Below are positions 1-7,440 of a DNA stretch of 44,683 nt, piece by piece. Made by a program: the position numbers and the translations under genes. Positions within the stretch are counted from its first letter, which is position 1; each line of letters begins with the position of its first letter. This DNA comes from Methanospirillaceae archaeon (GTDB lineage Archaea > Halobacteriota > Methanomicrobia > Methanomicrobiales > Methanospirillaceae), in assembly GCA_016926505.1 (NCBI GenBank), contig JAFGOM010000075.1, positions 1-44,683 on the forward strand. Direction: 5' to 3'. Below the pieces are notes generated by a model. The model ran no database searches, was not told the origin of the DNA, and was given only the letters and a program-made list of their open reading frames with translations.

Positions 1-596
1 ACATTATAATAATAAAAATGAGATTTTCTCTGTGATTTATTAATATAAGAGCATTTTAATTTATATTTCCTTTATGCAACAGCCTCTTATGCATCACAGG
101 TATCAGGCTTTTTACTATCTGAACAGAAATTTCCCTTCCCTGTAAAGAGATCCCTTGTGACAGGGTACCAGAACAAAAAATCTGTTTTAACAGATGTTTT
201 TACATGGATCACAACACTGATGACACCCGTGTTCACCTGATACCTGTGTTCTGCCAGTCTTATCACCATAGTTATTTCCTCATACCAGAAAAAACCAAGA
301 ATGTATATTCCCTTGGGGGATATGCAGATCGTTACATCACAGGGGAGAGGACAACCAGTATCGACGCAAGAAAAGAAATCAAGGAAAAAATCGCATCTTT
401 CCTTTACGAATGGTTGTATCATGAGCGGGGAGTTAGCCCGCCAAACCCTTTATGAATCGGCGGCAATCCAGGAAAATGCCGGATTGCTGTTTTAATCCGA
501 TGAATTTTCCGATTGTGGGAGATTACCATTACTGCATTCCGTTATTCTTTTTTCGGGCAGAGAGATACATCCCGTTTTCAGGATAAAAAAAGAGGG
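1..596. other. Left-edge region without a supported gene
   Basis: I see no gene here that I can defend. Short open frames exist on both strands (about 87-422 on the minus strand and 204-455 on the plus strand), but they overlap each other, have no recognisable domain and no clear ribosome-binding site. The first 80 bases are AT-rich. The region could hold the decayed end of a gene lying to the left of the window. Confidence 0.4.
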
Positions 597-788
597 TTAT
601 TCTTCGATACCAAGAGCAGAAAGCAGGTCATTTAAAGGTATTCCATGTGCAGCTGCAGCCTGTTCAATTGTCTCTCCTCTTCCGATTGCACATCCGATAC
701 ACCCCATGCCAAATCTGCCCAATATGTCTGCAGCCATAGGATTGCCTTGTAATACTTCGAGAATCGTTGAATTCTTTGACAGAACCAT
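597..788 (-). CDS. DUF1858 domain protein (small disulfide-type protein)
   Basis: This 63-residue protein consists of a single DUF1858 domain, a small helical fold found alone or fused to hybrid-cluster and ScdA-type redox or repair proteins. The family hallmark is visible as a Cys-x2-Cys pair (residues about 30-33, GCIGC) after an alternating hydrophobic helix, followed by GETIEQAAAAHGI and a C-terminal LL. The length is normal for stand-alone members. The role is unknown; the Cys pair suggests a redox disulfide or metal contact, which is inference. The start codon sits inside an inverted repeat (781-787 and 800-806), and a palindrome-like element lies about 30 bases further upstream. It lies downstream of ahcY on the same strand, but with a gap of about 215 bases, so it probably has its own promoter. 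Confidence 0.85.
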   Translation of the reverse strand: MVLSKNSTILEVLQGNPMAADILGRFGMGCIGCAIGRGETIEQAAAAHGIPLNDLLSALGIEE

Positions 789-806
789 ACCATAATATTT
801 GGTTCT
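781..806. repeat. Inverted repeat overlapping the DUF1858 start codon
   Basis: AGAACCA (781-787) and TGGTTCT (800-806) are exact complements separated by 12 AT-rich bases. The ATG of the DUF1858 gene (786-788, minus strand) lies within one arm. In RNA this could form a hairpin at the start; in DNA it could be a protein site. A chance occurrence is possible. Confidence 0.45.
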
Positions 807-819
807 ATCGGGATAAAAG

Positions 820-832
820 CCTGTATATCAGG
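820..832. promoter_or_regulatory. Near-palindrome CCTGTATATCAGG upstream of DUF1858 gene
   Basis: The arms CCTG and CAGG flank an AT core. It resembles the exact palindrome at 2319-2330 and the imperfect one at 2244-2256 in the ahcY-hisF spacer. It lies 32 bases upstream of the DUF1858 start. A shared operator is an inference. Confidence 0.3.
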
Positions 833-1002
833 AGAGCAGAATGATGAAATGCTACCCCACAGGTTGTTTCTCTTCCTTCCTATAAAGGATTCAGAAATTT
901 TTTATGAAACCATATTCATCGATACCGGTCCTTCTCAGACTACAACAAACAAACCAGTCTCTCTTATGTATCCCTTTGCAAAAATGAGAAATATCAGAAC
1001 CG

Positions 1003-2229
1003 TTATGTTCCAATATCCCAGCTTGCCATGTAGGTCTTTTGTTCAGCACTCAGTTGATCGATAGAAAGACCCAGTGATTGTAGTTTAAGCATTGCAACCT
1101 CCTCATCTATCTCGTATGGTACTTCATGAACACCAGGGGATAATTCTCCGCCGTGATCAGCAATAAATAGGGTTCCAAGTGCCTGAAGGGCAAAGGAGAG
1201 GTCCATTACTTCAATCGGGTGACCCATCCCTTTTGGTGTTGCAAGATTAACAAGACGGCCTTCTGCAAGGAGATGCAGGTTCCTGTCACCAAAGACATAA
1301 CTATCAATCCCTTCTCTTCGAAGAATATAGTCTGCATTCTTCTCAAGCCATACGGTATCGATCTCAACGTTAAAATGTCCTGCGTTGGAGAGGATTGTCC
1401 CGTCTTTCATAAATGAAAAATGATCTTTACTGATGACATTGGCATTGCCGGTGGTTGTTATAAAAATATCACCGATAGCTGCCGCTTCTTTCATTGTCAT
1501 GACAAAAAACCCTTCCATGTGGGCTTCCAAAGCCCTGCGTGGATCAACCTCGGTAATTATCACTTTCGCACCAAGACCACTTGCCTTCCTTGCAAGACCT
1601 CTTCCACAATAGCCAAACCCGGCAATAACTATGTATTTTCCTGCTATCAGGCAGTTTGTGGTTGTCATAATTGCGGTCAGAACACTCTCACCGGTTCCAT
1701 GAACATTATCAAAGAAACGCTTCATCGGGGTGTCATTAACCGCGATGACCGGGAACAATAACTTCCCTTCTGCAGCCATCGAACGCAGACGGTGAATGCC
1801 GGTGGTTGTCTCTTCACATCCGCCGATGATATTTTGAATCTGGTCTTTTCGCGTTGTATGGAGGCGGTGGATGAGATCCATGCCGTCATCAATGGTAATA
1901 TCAGGATTTGCATCCAGAACAGCATCAATACTCTCATAATATTCTGAAACAGAACAACCACGTGATGCAAAACACCGGACATTCTCGATGTTATCAAGAG
2001 CAAGGGCTACATCGTCCTGGGTTGAGAGCGGATTGCATCCGGTAATGTAGACTTTGGCACCCCCGGCTGCAAGCGTCTTTACCAGGTTTGCCGTTTTTGC
2101 TTCCACATGCAGCGCCATCCCGATAATATGGCCCTCCAACGGTTTTTTTTCCTGGAATTTTTCATAAATCTTTCTGAGAACCGGCATATACTGCCAGGCC
2201 CATGCAATTTTTCGTTCTCCTGAATCCAT
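1003..2229 (-). CDS. ahcY: Adenosylhomocysteinase / S-inosylhomocysteine hydrolase
   Basis: This NAD-dependent hydrolase splits S-adenosylhomocysteine, or in methanogens more likely S-inosylhomocysteine, into homocysteine and the nucleoside, relieving product inhibition of SAM methyltransferases. At 408 residues it has the shorter archaeal length. Visible signatures are GGCEETTTG (about residue 137), the substrate-site region AVNDTPMKRFFDN (about 163-175) followed by GTGES, the NAD-binding glycine loop AGFGYCGRG (about 205), and SNAGHFNVEID near residue 285. It ends in YMASWDIGT and lacks the C-terminal KPxxYRY tail of bacterial and eukaryotic enzymes, as other archaeal members do. AGAGG lies just upstream of the ATG. 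A deaminase of the DadD type lies 1.6 kb away, which fits the archaeal route in which SAH is deaminated first. Inosyl specificity is family knowledge, not visible here. Confidence 0.93.
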   Translation of the reverse strand: MDSGERKIAWAWQYMPVLRKIYEKFQEKKPLEGHIIGMALHVEAKTANLVKTLAAGGAKVYITGCNPLSTQDDVALALDNIENVRCFASRGCSVSEYYESIDAVLDANPDITIDDGMDLIHRLHTTRKDQIQNIIGGCEETTTGIHRLRSMAAEGKLLFPVIAVNDTPMKRFFDNVHGTGESVLTAIMTTTNCLIAGKYIVIAGFGYCGRGLARKASGLGAKVIITEVDPRRALEAHMEGFFVMTMKEAAAIGDIFITTTGNANVISKDHFSFMKDGTILSNAGHFNVEIDTVWLEKNADYILRREGIDSYVFGDRNLHLLAEGRLVNLATPKGMGHPIEVMDLSFALQALGTLFIADHGGELSPGVHEVPYEIDEEVAMLKLQSLGLSIDQLSAEQKTYMASWDIGT

Positions 2230-2243
2230 ATAAACCTCTATCT

Positions 2244-2256
2244 CCCGATATCAGGG
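2244..2256. promoter_or_regulatory. Imperfect palindrome near the predicted ahcY transcription start
   Basis: CCCGATATCAGGG contains the core GATATC flanked by C and G runs. A TATA-like AAATTTAAT lies at about 2262-2270 on the minus strand, which would put the ahcY transcript start near this element. That position would suit a repressor site. It shares GATATCAGG with the 2319-2330 palindrome. This is inference from sequence alone. Confidence 0.35.
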
Positions 2257-2318
2257 ATTAAATTTTCTACTTATAGATATGCAGTCACGTGGTATCTATT
2301 GTTCTCTGGTAAGAGGTA

Positions 2319-2330
2319 CCTGATATCAGG
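2319..2330. promoter_or_regulatory. Exact 12-bp palindrome in the ahcY-hisF spacer
   Basis: CCTGATATCAGG is perfectly self-complementary and lies in the 224-bp spacer between the divergent ahcY and hisF genes. It is a good candidate operator for either gene. No transcription factor can be named. Confidence 0.4.
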
Positions 2331-2453
2331 ATAGCTATTGTTTAATCACAATCAACGGGATAATCTGATCTCGTTTAAGGGTAAAGAATAATTGTTCCAT
2401 TACCCGGGGACTTGTTACAAAAGAGTCAATACAAGAGACGATAACATGGATAT

Positions 2454-3263
2454 ATGGTTGTTACCTGCCGTATTATACCCTGCCTTGATATCAAGGACGG
2501 GCGTGTAGTAAAGGGGATAAATTTTTTGGGATTAAACGATGCCGGGGATCCGGTTGAACTGGCAGAGCGATACAATCAGCAGGGAGCTGACGAAGTTGTT
2601 TTTCTGGATATCACCGCTTCAAAAGAGAACAGGTCTATGCTTATTGACACCATCAGACGTGCTGCAGACCGGCTGTTCCTTCCCTTAACCGTTGGCGGAG
2701 GGATCCGGACAATTGACGATATTGTGATGACCCTTCGTGCCGGTGCTGACAAAATAAGCATCAATACCAGTGCGGTAGAGAATCCCCTGCTCATCAAAGA
2801 GGCTGCACAGGTATTTGGGACACAGTGTATTGTCGTGGCCATTGATGTACGAAGGCACACGAGCAGATATGATGACCATACGCCGGTGCAGCTCTCAGAC
2901 GGTCAGATGTGCTGGTATGAAGTAATGACACACGGAGGATCCCGATCGACCGGTATTGATGCGGTAAAATGGGCAAAACTCGCAGAATCATATGGTGCAG
3001 GTGAGATTCTTCTTACCTCGATGGAGACGGACGGAACGAAAAACGGGTTTGATATTCCGATAACGAGGACGATATCTGAAAGTATCAGAATTCCGGTGAT
3101 TGCTTCAGGTGGTGTCGGAACACTGGAACATTTTTATGACGGGTTTGTTTTTGGAAAGGCAGATGCCTGCCTTGCAGCCAGTGTTTTTCATTACGGAGAG
3201 ATGACAATCCGTGATGTAAAAGAGTATTTGGCAGGAAGAGAGATACCGGTCCGTCCGGTATGA
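2454..3263 (+). CDS. hisF: Imidazole glycerol phosphate synthase cyclase subunit
   Basis: HisF is the TIM-barrel synthase half of the HisF-HisH complex. It uses ammonia delivered by HisH to convert PRFAR into imidazole glycerol phosphate and AICAR, in histidine biosynthesis. At 269 residues it is slightly longer than usual. The hallmark N-terminal [16 protein letters not shown] contains the catalytic Asp (residue about 12). Other motifs are [17 protein letters not shown] (about 81), DKISINTSA (phosphate site), VVAIDVRR with the second catalytic Asp (about 132), [18 protein letters not shown], and [14 protein letters not shown] (about 219-232). The start is the ATG placing this motif near the N terminus; another ATG at 2445 is out of frame. 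No hisH or other his gene is in the window. The next gene starts only tens of bases downstream and may be co-transcribed. Confidence 0.95.
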   Translation: MVVTCRIIPCLDIKDGRVVKGINFLGLNDAGDPVELAERYNQQGADEVVFLDITASKENRSMLIDTIRRAADRLFLPLTVGGGIRTIDDIVMTLRAGADKISINTSAVENPLLIKEAAQVFGTQCIVVAIDVRRHTSRYDDHTPVQLSDGQMCWYEVMTHGGSRSTGIDAVKWAKLAESYGAGEILLTSMETDGTKNGFDIPITRTISESIRIPVIASGGVGTLEHFYDGFVFGKADACLAASVFHYGEMTIRDVKEYLAGREIPVRPV

Positions 3264-3270
3264 TTCCATT

Positions 3271-3280
3271 TGGTTTAAAT
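3271..3280 (+). promoter_or_regulatory. Possible TATA box before the XRE regulator
   Basis: TGGTTTAAAT just after the hisF stop resembles an archaeal TATA element. If used, transcription would begin near 3300 and give a nearly leaderless mRNA starting at the ATG at 3307. Weak evidence. Confidence 0.3.
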
Positions 3281-3306
3281 GCATGTTCTCACAAAATATT
3301 TTCAGA

Positions 3307-3807
3307 ATGGGAATCACGAAGGCTCTTGAGACGGAACTTGAGAGACGAAATATGACCATTCGGGACCTGGCTGAAAAGGCCGGGATCTCTCTGGCAACAC
3401 TGTACAAGATAACATCCGGACAGCGGGATCCCCGTCTATCTACATTACAGGCTATTGTGTCTGTCTTTGAACCGAATACAGAGCAGCTTATCGCGGTTAT
3501 TGCTGCAAAATTTCTTATTGATGAGATAACTCACCAGACAACGACGATAGGCAATACCCGGTACACGATAAGGGGGTATACGGCCCATACCATTGATGAC
3601 TGTATCACTTCAGCAGTGCGGGCTGAAAAGGATGGTGCCGGCGGGATAATCTGCGCACCAATCCTTGCCAGTCTCATTGAACGGATTGTTGATATCCCGG
3701 TTGTTATCATAAAACCAGAAACCAAAGCATTCCTTGAGGCCATCGAGGTTTTAAGTGTTCAATTATCTGCCTGGCAGAGTTCCGGGAATGTATTGTATTC
3801 CCGGTAG
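3307..3807 (+). CDS. XRE-type HTH regulator with a PrpR-N-like sensory half
   Basis: This is a predicted DNA-binding regulator of 166 residues, or 174 if the upstream in-frame ATG at 3283 is used. Residues about 5-60 form an XRE/Cro helix-turn-helix (LERRNMTIRDLAEKAGIS, then LATLYKITSGQRDPRLSTL). The C-terminal half (about 85-155) contains TIDDCITSAVRAEKDGAGGI, then LIERIVDIPVVIIKPET, which resembles the PrpR N-terminal sensory domain (a Gly/Ala-rich helix followed by an IPVV strand). This assignment is my pattern recognition. I prefer 3307 because a TATA-like element (3271-3280) lies too close to 3283. The gene lies 20-43 bases downstream of hisF, so a link to histidine or SAM-related metabolism is possible but unproven. 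The ligand is unknown. Confidence 0.78.
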   Translation: MGITKALETELERRNMTIRDLAEKAGISLATLYKITSGQRDPRLSTLQAIVSVFEPNTEQLIAVIAAKFLIDEITHQTTTIGNTRYTIRGYTAHTIDDCITSAVRAEKDGAGGIICAPILASLIERIVDIPVVIIKPETKAFLEAIEVLSVQLSAWQSSGNVLYSR

Positions 3808-3864
3808 AGGATATTTGGTCCGAAGGAGGAAAGGAGATGATACTGTATTTTTTGTATCCCGATC

Positions 3865-5211
3865 TTATGATTTGATGCCGTTCTCTGCTGCCCGTGATAA
3901 CAGATCGGCAACACATTTCGTGGCCATTTCTAACACATTATCTTCTCCGGGAATAATCTTATCCTTCATCAGTATTCTGCCGTTACACAGAACGGTCTTT
4001 ACCATTCCCCCGTTTGCAGCATAGACAATATTTGAGAGTGGATTGTGCATCGGTATCATGGAGGGATGATTTAACGATAACAAAACGATATCTGCAGGTG
4101 CACCCGTCTCAATCTTTCCCGTTCCAAAACGAAGGGCTTTTGCTCCGGCAGCCGTGGCCATATGAAGTGCTTCATCAGCAGGAAGAAGGGTATCCTGATT
4201 CCAGTAAAATTTTTGCAACAGGGTCGCAGCCTTCATCTCTTCGAGCATGTCAAGTGAGTTGTTTGATGAACAACCATCAGTGGCCAGACCGACATTCACC
4301 CCTGCTTCCTGTAACCAGTGATAGGGCATGGCACGATTAGTTGCAAGTTTCATATTACTTACCGGGTTATGGGCAACATGGGATCCTCTCTCCCCGATAA
4401 GTCTGCATTCATCCTTATTAAGCCAGCAGCAATGAGCAAGAACGGTGTTTTCATGCAGGCATCCGGTCTCATCAAGAAGTTGTGTCGGGCTTTTCTGGTA
4501 TTTTTCCAAAACTTCCAAAACTTCATGTTCCGTCTCACTGAGATGAATATGCAACATGAGGTCATGTTCCCTGCTGTATTCAGCACACCATTCCAGGTGT
4601 TCCGGCGGTACCGTGTAAGGGGCATGAGGAGCAACAGAAGCCCTGATTCTTGGATTATTCTTTGATTGAACCACTGATACAAGAGACTCAGTTCCTTTGA
4701 TCTCTTTCTCCATCTTATCTTCATCACCAAAGGTAATTATTGCATGAGAAAGAACCGCCTTTAACCCTGCTTCATCAACCGCCTGAACCGCCATATCTGA
4801 ATAAAAATACATATCATTAAAAGCAATGGTTCCGGTTTGTATCATCTCCAGGCAAGCCAGTTTTGTCCCCCAGTAGATATCTTCCGGAAGGAGATGAGCC
4901 TCCATTGGCCAGATCTTTTCTGTCAGCCACTCCTGGAGATGCATATCATCAGCATATCCCCGAAGCAGTGTCATGGCTGCATGGGTATGCATATTAACAA
5001 GACCAGGGATTGCAAGCGTAGATGATCCATCTATGATATATTCCGCTTCATTTTTACGCTGCTTTGCATCTTCTCCGAGGGCAGCGATGCTACCGGTATC
5101 ATCGATAAGGATGGCAGAAGGTCTTCCGTCAAGGAAGGTGTCTTTGATATAGAGCGTGGTTTTCTCTTTAAGAACAGGAAATTCCTCCGAATCTGAATTA
5201 TTCTGTACCAT
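3865..5211 (-). CDS. dadD: Amidohydrolase: 5'-deoxyadenosine / MTA / SAH deaminase
   Basis: This is a zinc-dependent adenosine-type deaminase of the MtaD/SsnA amidohydrolase family, 448 residues, normal length. Metal-ligand motifs are visible: LVNMHTHAAM (about residue 75), the HIHLSETEHE block (about 223-232), VLAHCCWL (about 261) and ATDGCSSNNSLDML (about 317), whose Asp is the expected catalytic/metal residue. A C-terminal IETGAPADIVLL strand is typical. In Methanocaldococcus a homologue deaminates 5'-deoxyadenosine, SAH, methylthioadenosine and adenosine; the same role here is inferred. It clears radical-SAM and methyltransferase by-products and would feed AhcY (deaminated SAH) and MtnA (via methylthioinosine), both in this window. 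It converges with the XRE regulator and diverges from the helicase. The exact substrate cannot be read from sequence. Confidence 0.85.
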   Translation of the reverse strand: MVQNNSDSEEFPVLKEKTTLYIKDTFLDGRPSAILIDDTGSIAALGEDAKQRKNEAEYIIDGSSTLAIPGLVNMHTHAAMTLLRGYADDMHLQEWLTEKIWPMEAHLLPEDIYWGTKLACLEMIQTGTIAFNDMYFYSDMAVQAVDEAGLKAVLSHAIITFGDEDKMEKEIKGTESLVSVVQSKNNPRIRASVAPHAPYTVPPEHLEWCAEYSREHDLMLHIHLSETEHEVLEVLEKYQKSPTQLLDETGCLHENTVLAHCCWLNKDECRLIGERGSHVAHNPVSNMKLATNRAMPYHWLQEAGVNVGLATDGCSSNNSLDMLEEMKAATLLQKFYWNQDTLLPADEALHMATAAGAKALRFGTGKIETGAPADIVLLSLNHPSMIPMHNPLSNIVYAANGGMVKTVLCNGRILMKDKIIPGEDNVLEMATKCVADLLSRAAENGIKS

Positions 5212-5614
5212 ACATCGTACATCTGGTTTTTCTTCCTTGTAATGATTGGCTCATGACCGGTTGCCAGGGATGAATATAATAAGAACAGAGATGGGACGAT
5301 AGTATTATCTGCATCATTTCAATGTTACTGATTCCTTTTTTTAAAAAAAACACAATAAGTTCCGGATGGATGAAGCACCCCAGGACCAGAAAACCAAAAA
5401 ATGCAAGGATGTAAGGGAGCATTTATGCGCGGCTATCGTCCCGGTAGATCCTCTTACATAGATCCCAGAATACTCCCTGTGGCAATCCCGGCAGATAACC
5501 GAAAGGGATACCCTTAAATTATCTTTCCGTATCCGGATTATTCCCGGTTCATATACGCTGTTATCATAGTCTCTTCAGAGAAGACATAAAGATGTGAAAG
5601 GAGGCATATTATTA
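5212..5614. other. Divergent intergenic region between deaminase and helicase
   Basis: These roughly 400 bases should contain the promoters of both divergent genes. A TATA-like TTAAATTAT lies near 5514-5522 and CATATA near 5551, so the helicase probably has a leader of several tens of bases. An open frame on the minus strand (5198-5422) starts with a hydrophobic stretch but overlaps the deaminase start, and I do not accept it. Nothing else is recognisable. Confidence 0.4.
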
Positions 5615-7273
5615 ATGGAACATAGTTTGAGTTTCGAAAAGTTCAATATCTCACCAGAACTTTTACAGGCGATACATGATATGGGTTTTGAAGAACCAAC
5701 ACCCATACAGGAATTAACAATACCAAGAATACTCAGTGGTAATGATGTCACCGGTCAGGCACAGACCGGAACCGGTAAAACAGCTGCTTTTGCCATTCCT
5801 GCTTTTGAAAAACTGGATCTTTTAAGTAAGTACACACAGGTACTGGTCCTTTCACCAACCCGGGAACTGGCCATTCAGACGGCAGAAGAGTTTACCCGTC
5901 TCTCGAAATACCTGCACAATGTGGTTATCCTCCCCATATATGGGGGACAACCAATAGAGCGCCAATTGCGTGTTTTACAGAAACAGGTCCATGTTATTGT
6001 TGGTACTCCCGGACGTATTCTTGATCATATTCGTCGGGGATCCATTGATCTCTCCAGCATCTCAATGGTCATCCTTGATGAGGCAGACCAGATGCTGGAT
6101 ATGGGTTTTCGTGAAGATATCGAGACAATCCTGGCTGAAACACCAACGTCCCGGCAGACCATCATGTTCTCTGCGACAATTCCAAGACCAATCCAGGAGA
6201 TTTCTGCACGATTCCAGAATAATGCTGAATTTCTGAAGGTTATACATAAGGAGATGACGGTACCCCAGGTGGAACAACAGTACCTGGAGGTCCGGAACAG
6301 AGACAAGTTTGAGATTCTCTGCAGGTTCATTGACATGGATGATCCCGAACTTGCTATCATTTTTTGTAACACAAAGATGGAGGTTGATGAGCTTACCACT
6401 CATCTCCAGACCCGCGGTTATTTTGCAGAGGCCCTTCATGGGGATCTGAAGCAGATGCAACGGGACAGGGTTATGGCAAAGTTCCGTGCCGGAACAATCG
6501 ATCTGCTTGTTGCAACCGATGTAGCTGCCAGGGGTATCGATGTTGATGATGTCGATCTTGTCATTAATTATGATGTTCCGCAGGATGTTGAGTATTATGT
6601 ACACAGGATCGGAAGAACTGCCCGGGCAGGAAGAAACGGACGTGCAATCACCTTTGTCGGGCCGAAGGAGATCTATAAATTAAAATCTATCCAGAGATTT
6701 GCACGGATCCGGATAACACAGATTCCCTTACCAACTCCTGCTGATGTTGAAGAGATGAAGATCTCAAATCTCATCGGTTCTATTAAGACTGGTATTGATG
6801 AGGGCGATAATGATCGTTATATCGAGATTGTTGAACGGATTATGCTTGATAACTACTCTTCACTCGATATTGCAGCAGCCCTGCTCAAACGAGAGATTGG
6901 ATCAAAAAGGACCGATGACCAGGAGATACCCCAGGATTTTCATGAGATGAATAGTGAGTACCAGAAAAAGGGGTTTACGAGCCTCGAACCCGGCATGGAT
7001 ACTCTTCATCTTAATTTTGGAAAGGAACAAAAGATAAGACCAAAAGATATTGTCGGGGCAATATCAGGTGAGACCGGGATTCCGGGAAGACTGATTGGAG
7101 CAATCAAAATATTTCGCACGTATTCACTGGTTGACGTTCCCCGTGAGCATACGGATCAGATCATCCAGAAGATGCAGGGAAAGAGTATCGGAACGGTAAA
7201 ACTGGGAAAAGGCAAGATTATCAGATTATATACTCCCGAAGGTTCCGGAAGAAGGGGATATAACCGATATTAA
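5615..7273 (+). CDS. DEAD-box ATP-dependent RNA helicase with DbpA-like C-terminus
   Basis: This predicted cold-shock or ribosome-assembly type RNA helicase is 552 residues long. Motifs in order: Q motif (FEEPTPIQ), Walker A AQTGTGKT (about residue 45), SPTRELAIQ, TPGRILDHI, DEAD (about 150), SATIPRP, then the second RecA domain with IIFCNT, ATDVAARGID and YVHRIGRTARAG. The C-terminal 75 residues (from PKDIVGAISGETGIPGRLIG to the end) match the DbpA/CsdA RNA-binding domain, which targets rRNA in bacteria. I start the gene at 5615 because a strong Shine-Dalgarno, AAAGGAGG (5597-5604), precedes that ATG; a GTG at 5594 is in frame, but the ribosome site would then lie inside the coding region. 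Single gene with its own upstream region. Confidence 0.93.
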   Translation: MEHSLSFEKFNISPELLQAIHDMGFEEPTPIQELTIPRILSGNDVTGQAQTGTGKTAAFAIPAFEKLDLLSKYTQVLVLSPTRELAIQTAEEFTRLSKYLHNVVILPIYGGQPIERQLRVLQKQVHVIVGTPGRILDHIRRGSIDLSSISMVILDEADQMLDMGFREDIETILAETPTSRQTIMFSATIPRPIQEISARFQNNAEFLKVIHKEMTVPQVEQQYLEVRNRDKFEILCRFIDMDDPELAIIFCNTKMEVDELTTHLQTRGYFAEALHGDLKQMQRDRVMAKFRAGTIDLLVATDVAARGIDVDDVDLVINYDVPQDVEYYVHRIGRTARAGRNGRAITFVGPKEIYKLKSIQRFARIRITQIPLPTPADVEEMKISNLIGSIKTGIDEGDNDRYIEIVERIMLDNYSSLDIAAALLKREIGSKRTDDQEIPQDFHEMNSEYQKKGFTSLEPGMDTLHLNFGKEQKIRPKDIVGAISGETGIPGRLIGAIKIFRTYSLVDVPREHTDQIIQKMQGKSIGTVKLGKGKIIRLYTPEGSGRRGYNRY

Positions 7274-7411
7274 TCATCATCTTGAAAAAACCGGTCATTA
7301 TTTCTTTTCTTATATCCCGGTTTAGAGAAGCGGTTTTGAAGAAAATTCGGATTTTTCATCCGGAGTTTACCCATTTGTTCTCTTCTTTTTTCCCATCCCT
7401 ATTTCGATACC

Positions 7412-7419
7412 TATAATAT
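7412..7419 (+). promoter_or_regulatory. Possible TATA box for the OtsA-OtsB gene
   Basis: TATAATAT lies about 25 bases before the ATG at 7441, the spacing expected between an archaeal TATA element and a transcript start. It therefore suggests a leaderless mRNA beginning at 7441. No experimental support. Confidence 0.4.
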
Positions 7420-7440
7420 TGAGTATGCTGCATGCTCTCT

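Noticed and set aside
87-455. Overlapping open frames on both strands at the left edge
   Set aside because: No domain, no clear ribosome site, and they exclude each other. I could not choose a real gene.
5198-5422. Short minus-strand frame with a hydrophobic start before the deaminase
   Set aside because: It overlaps the deaminase start and its C-terminal part has no protein-like pattern.
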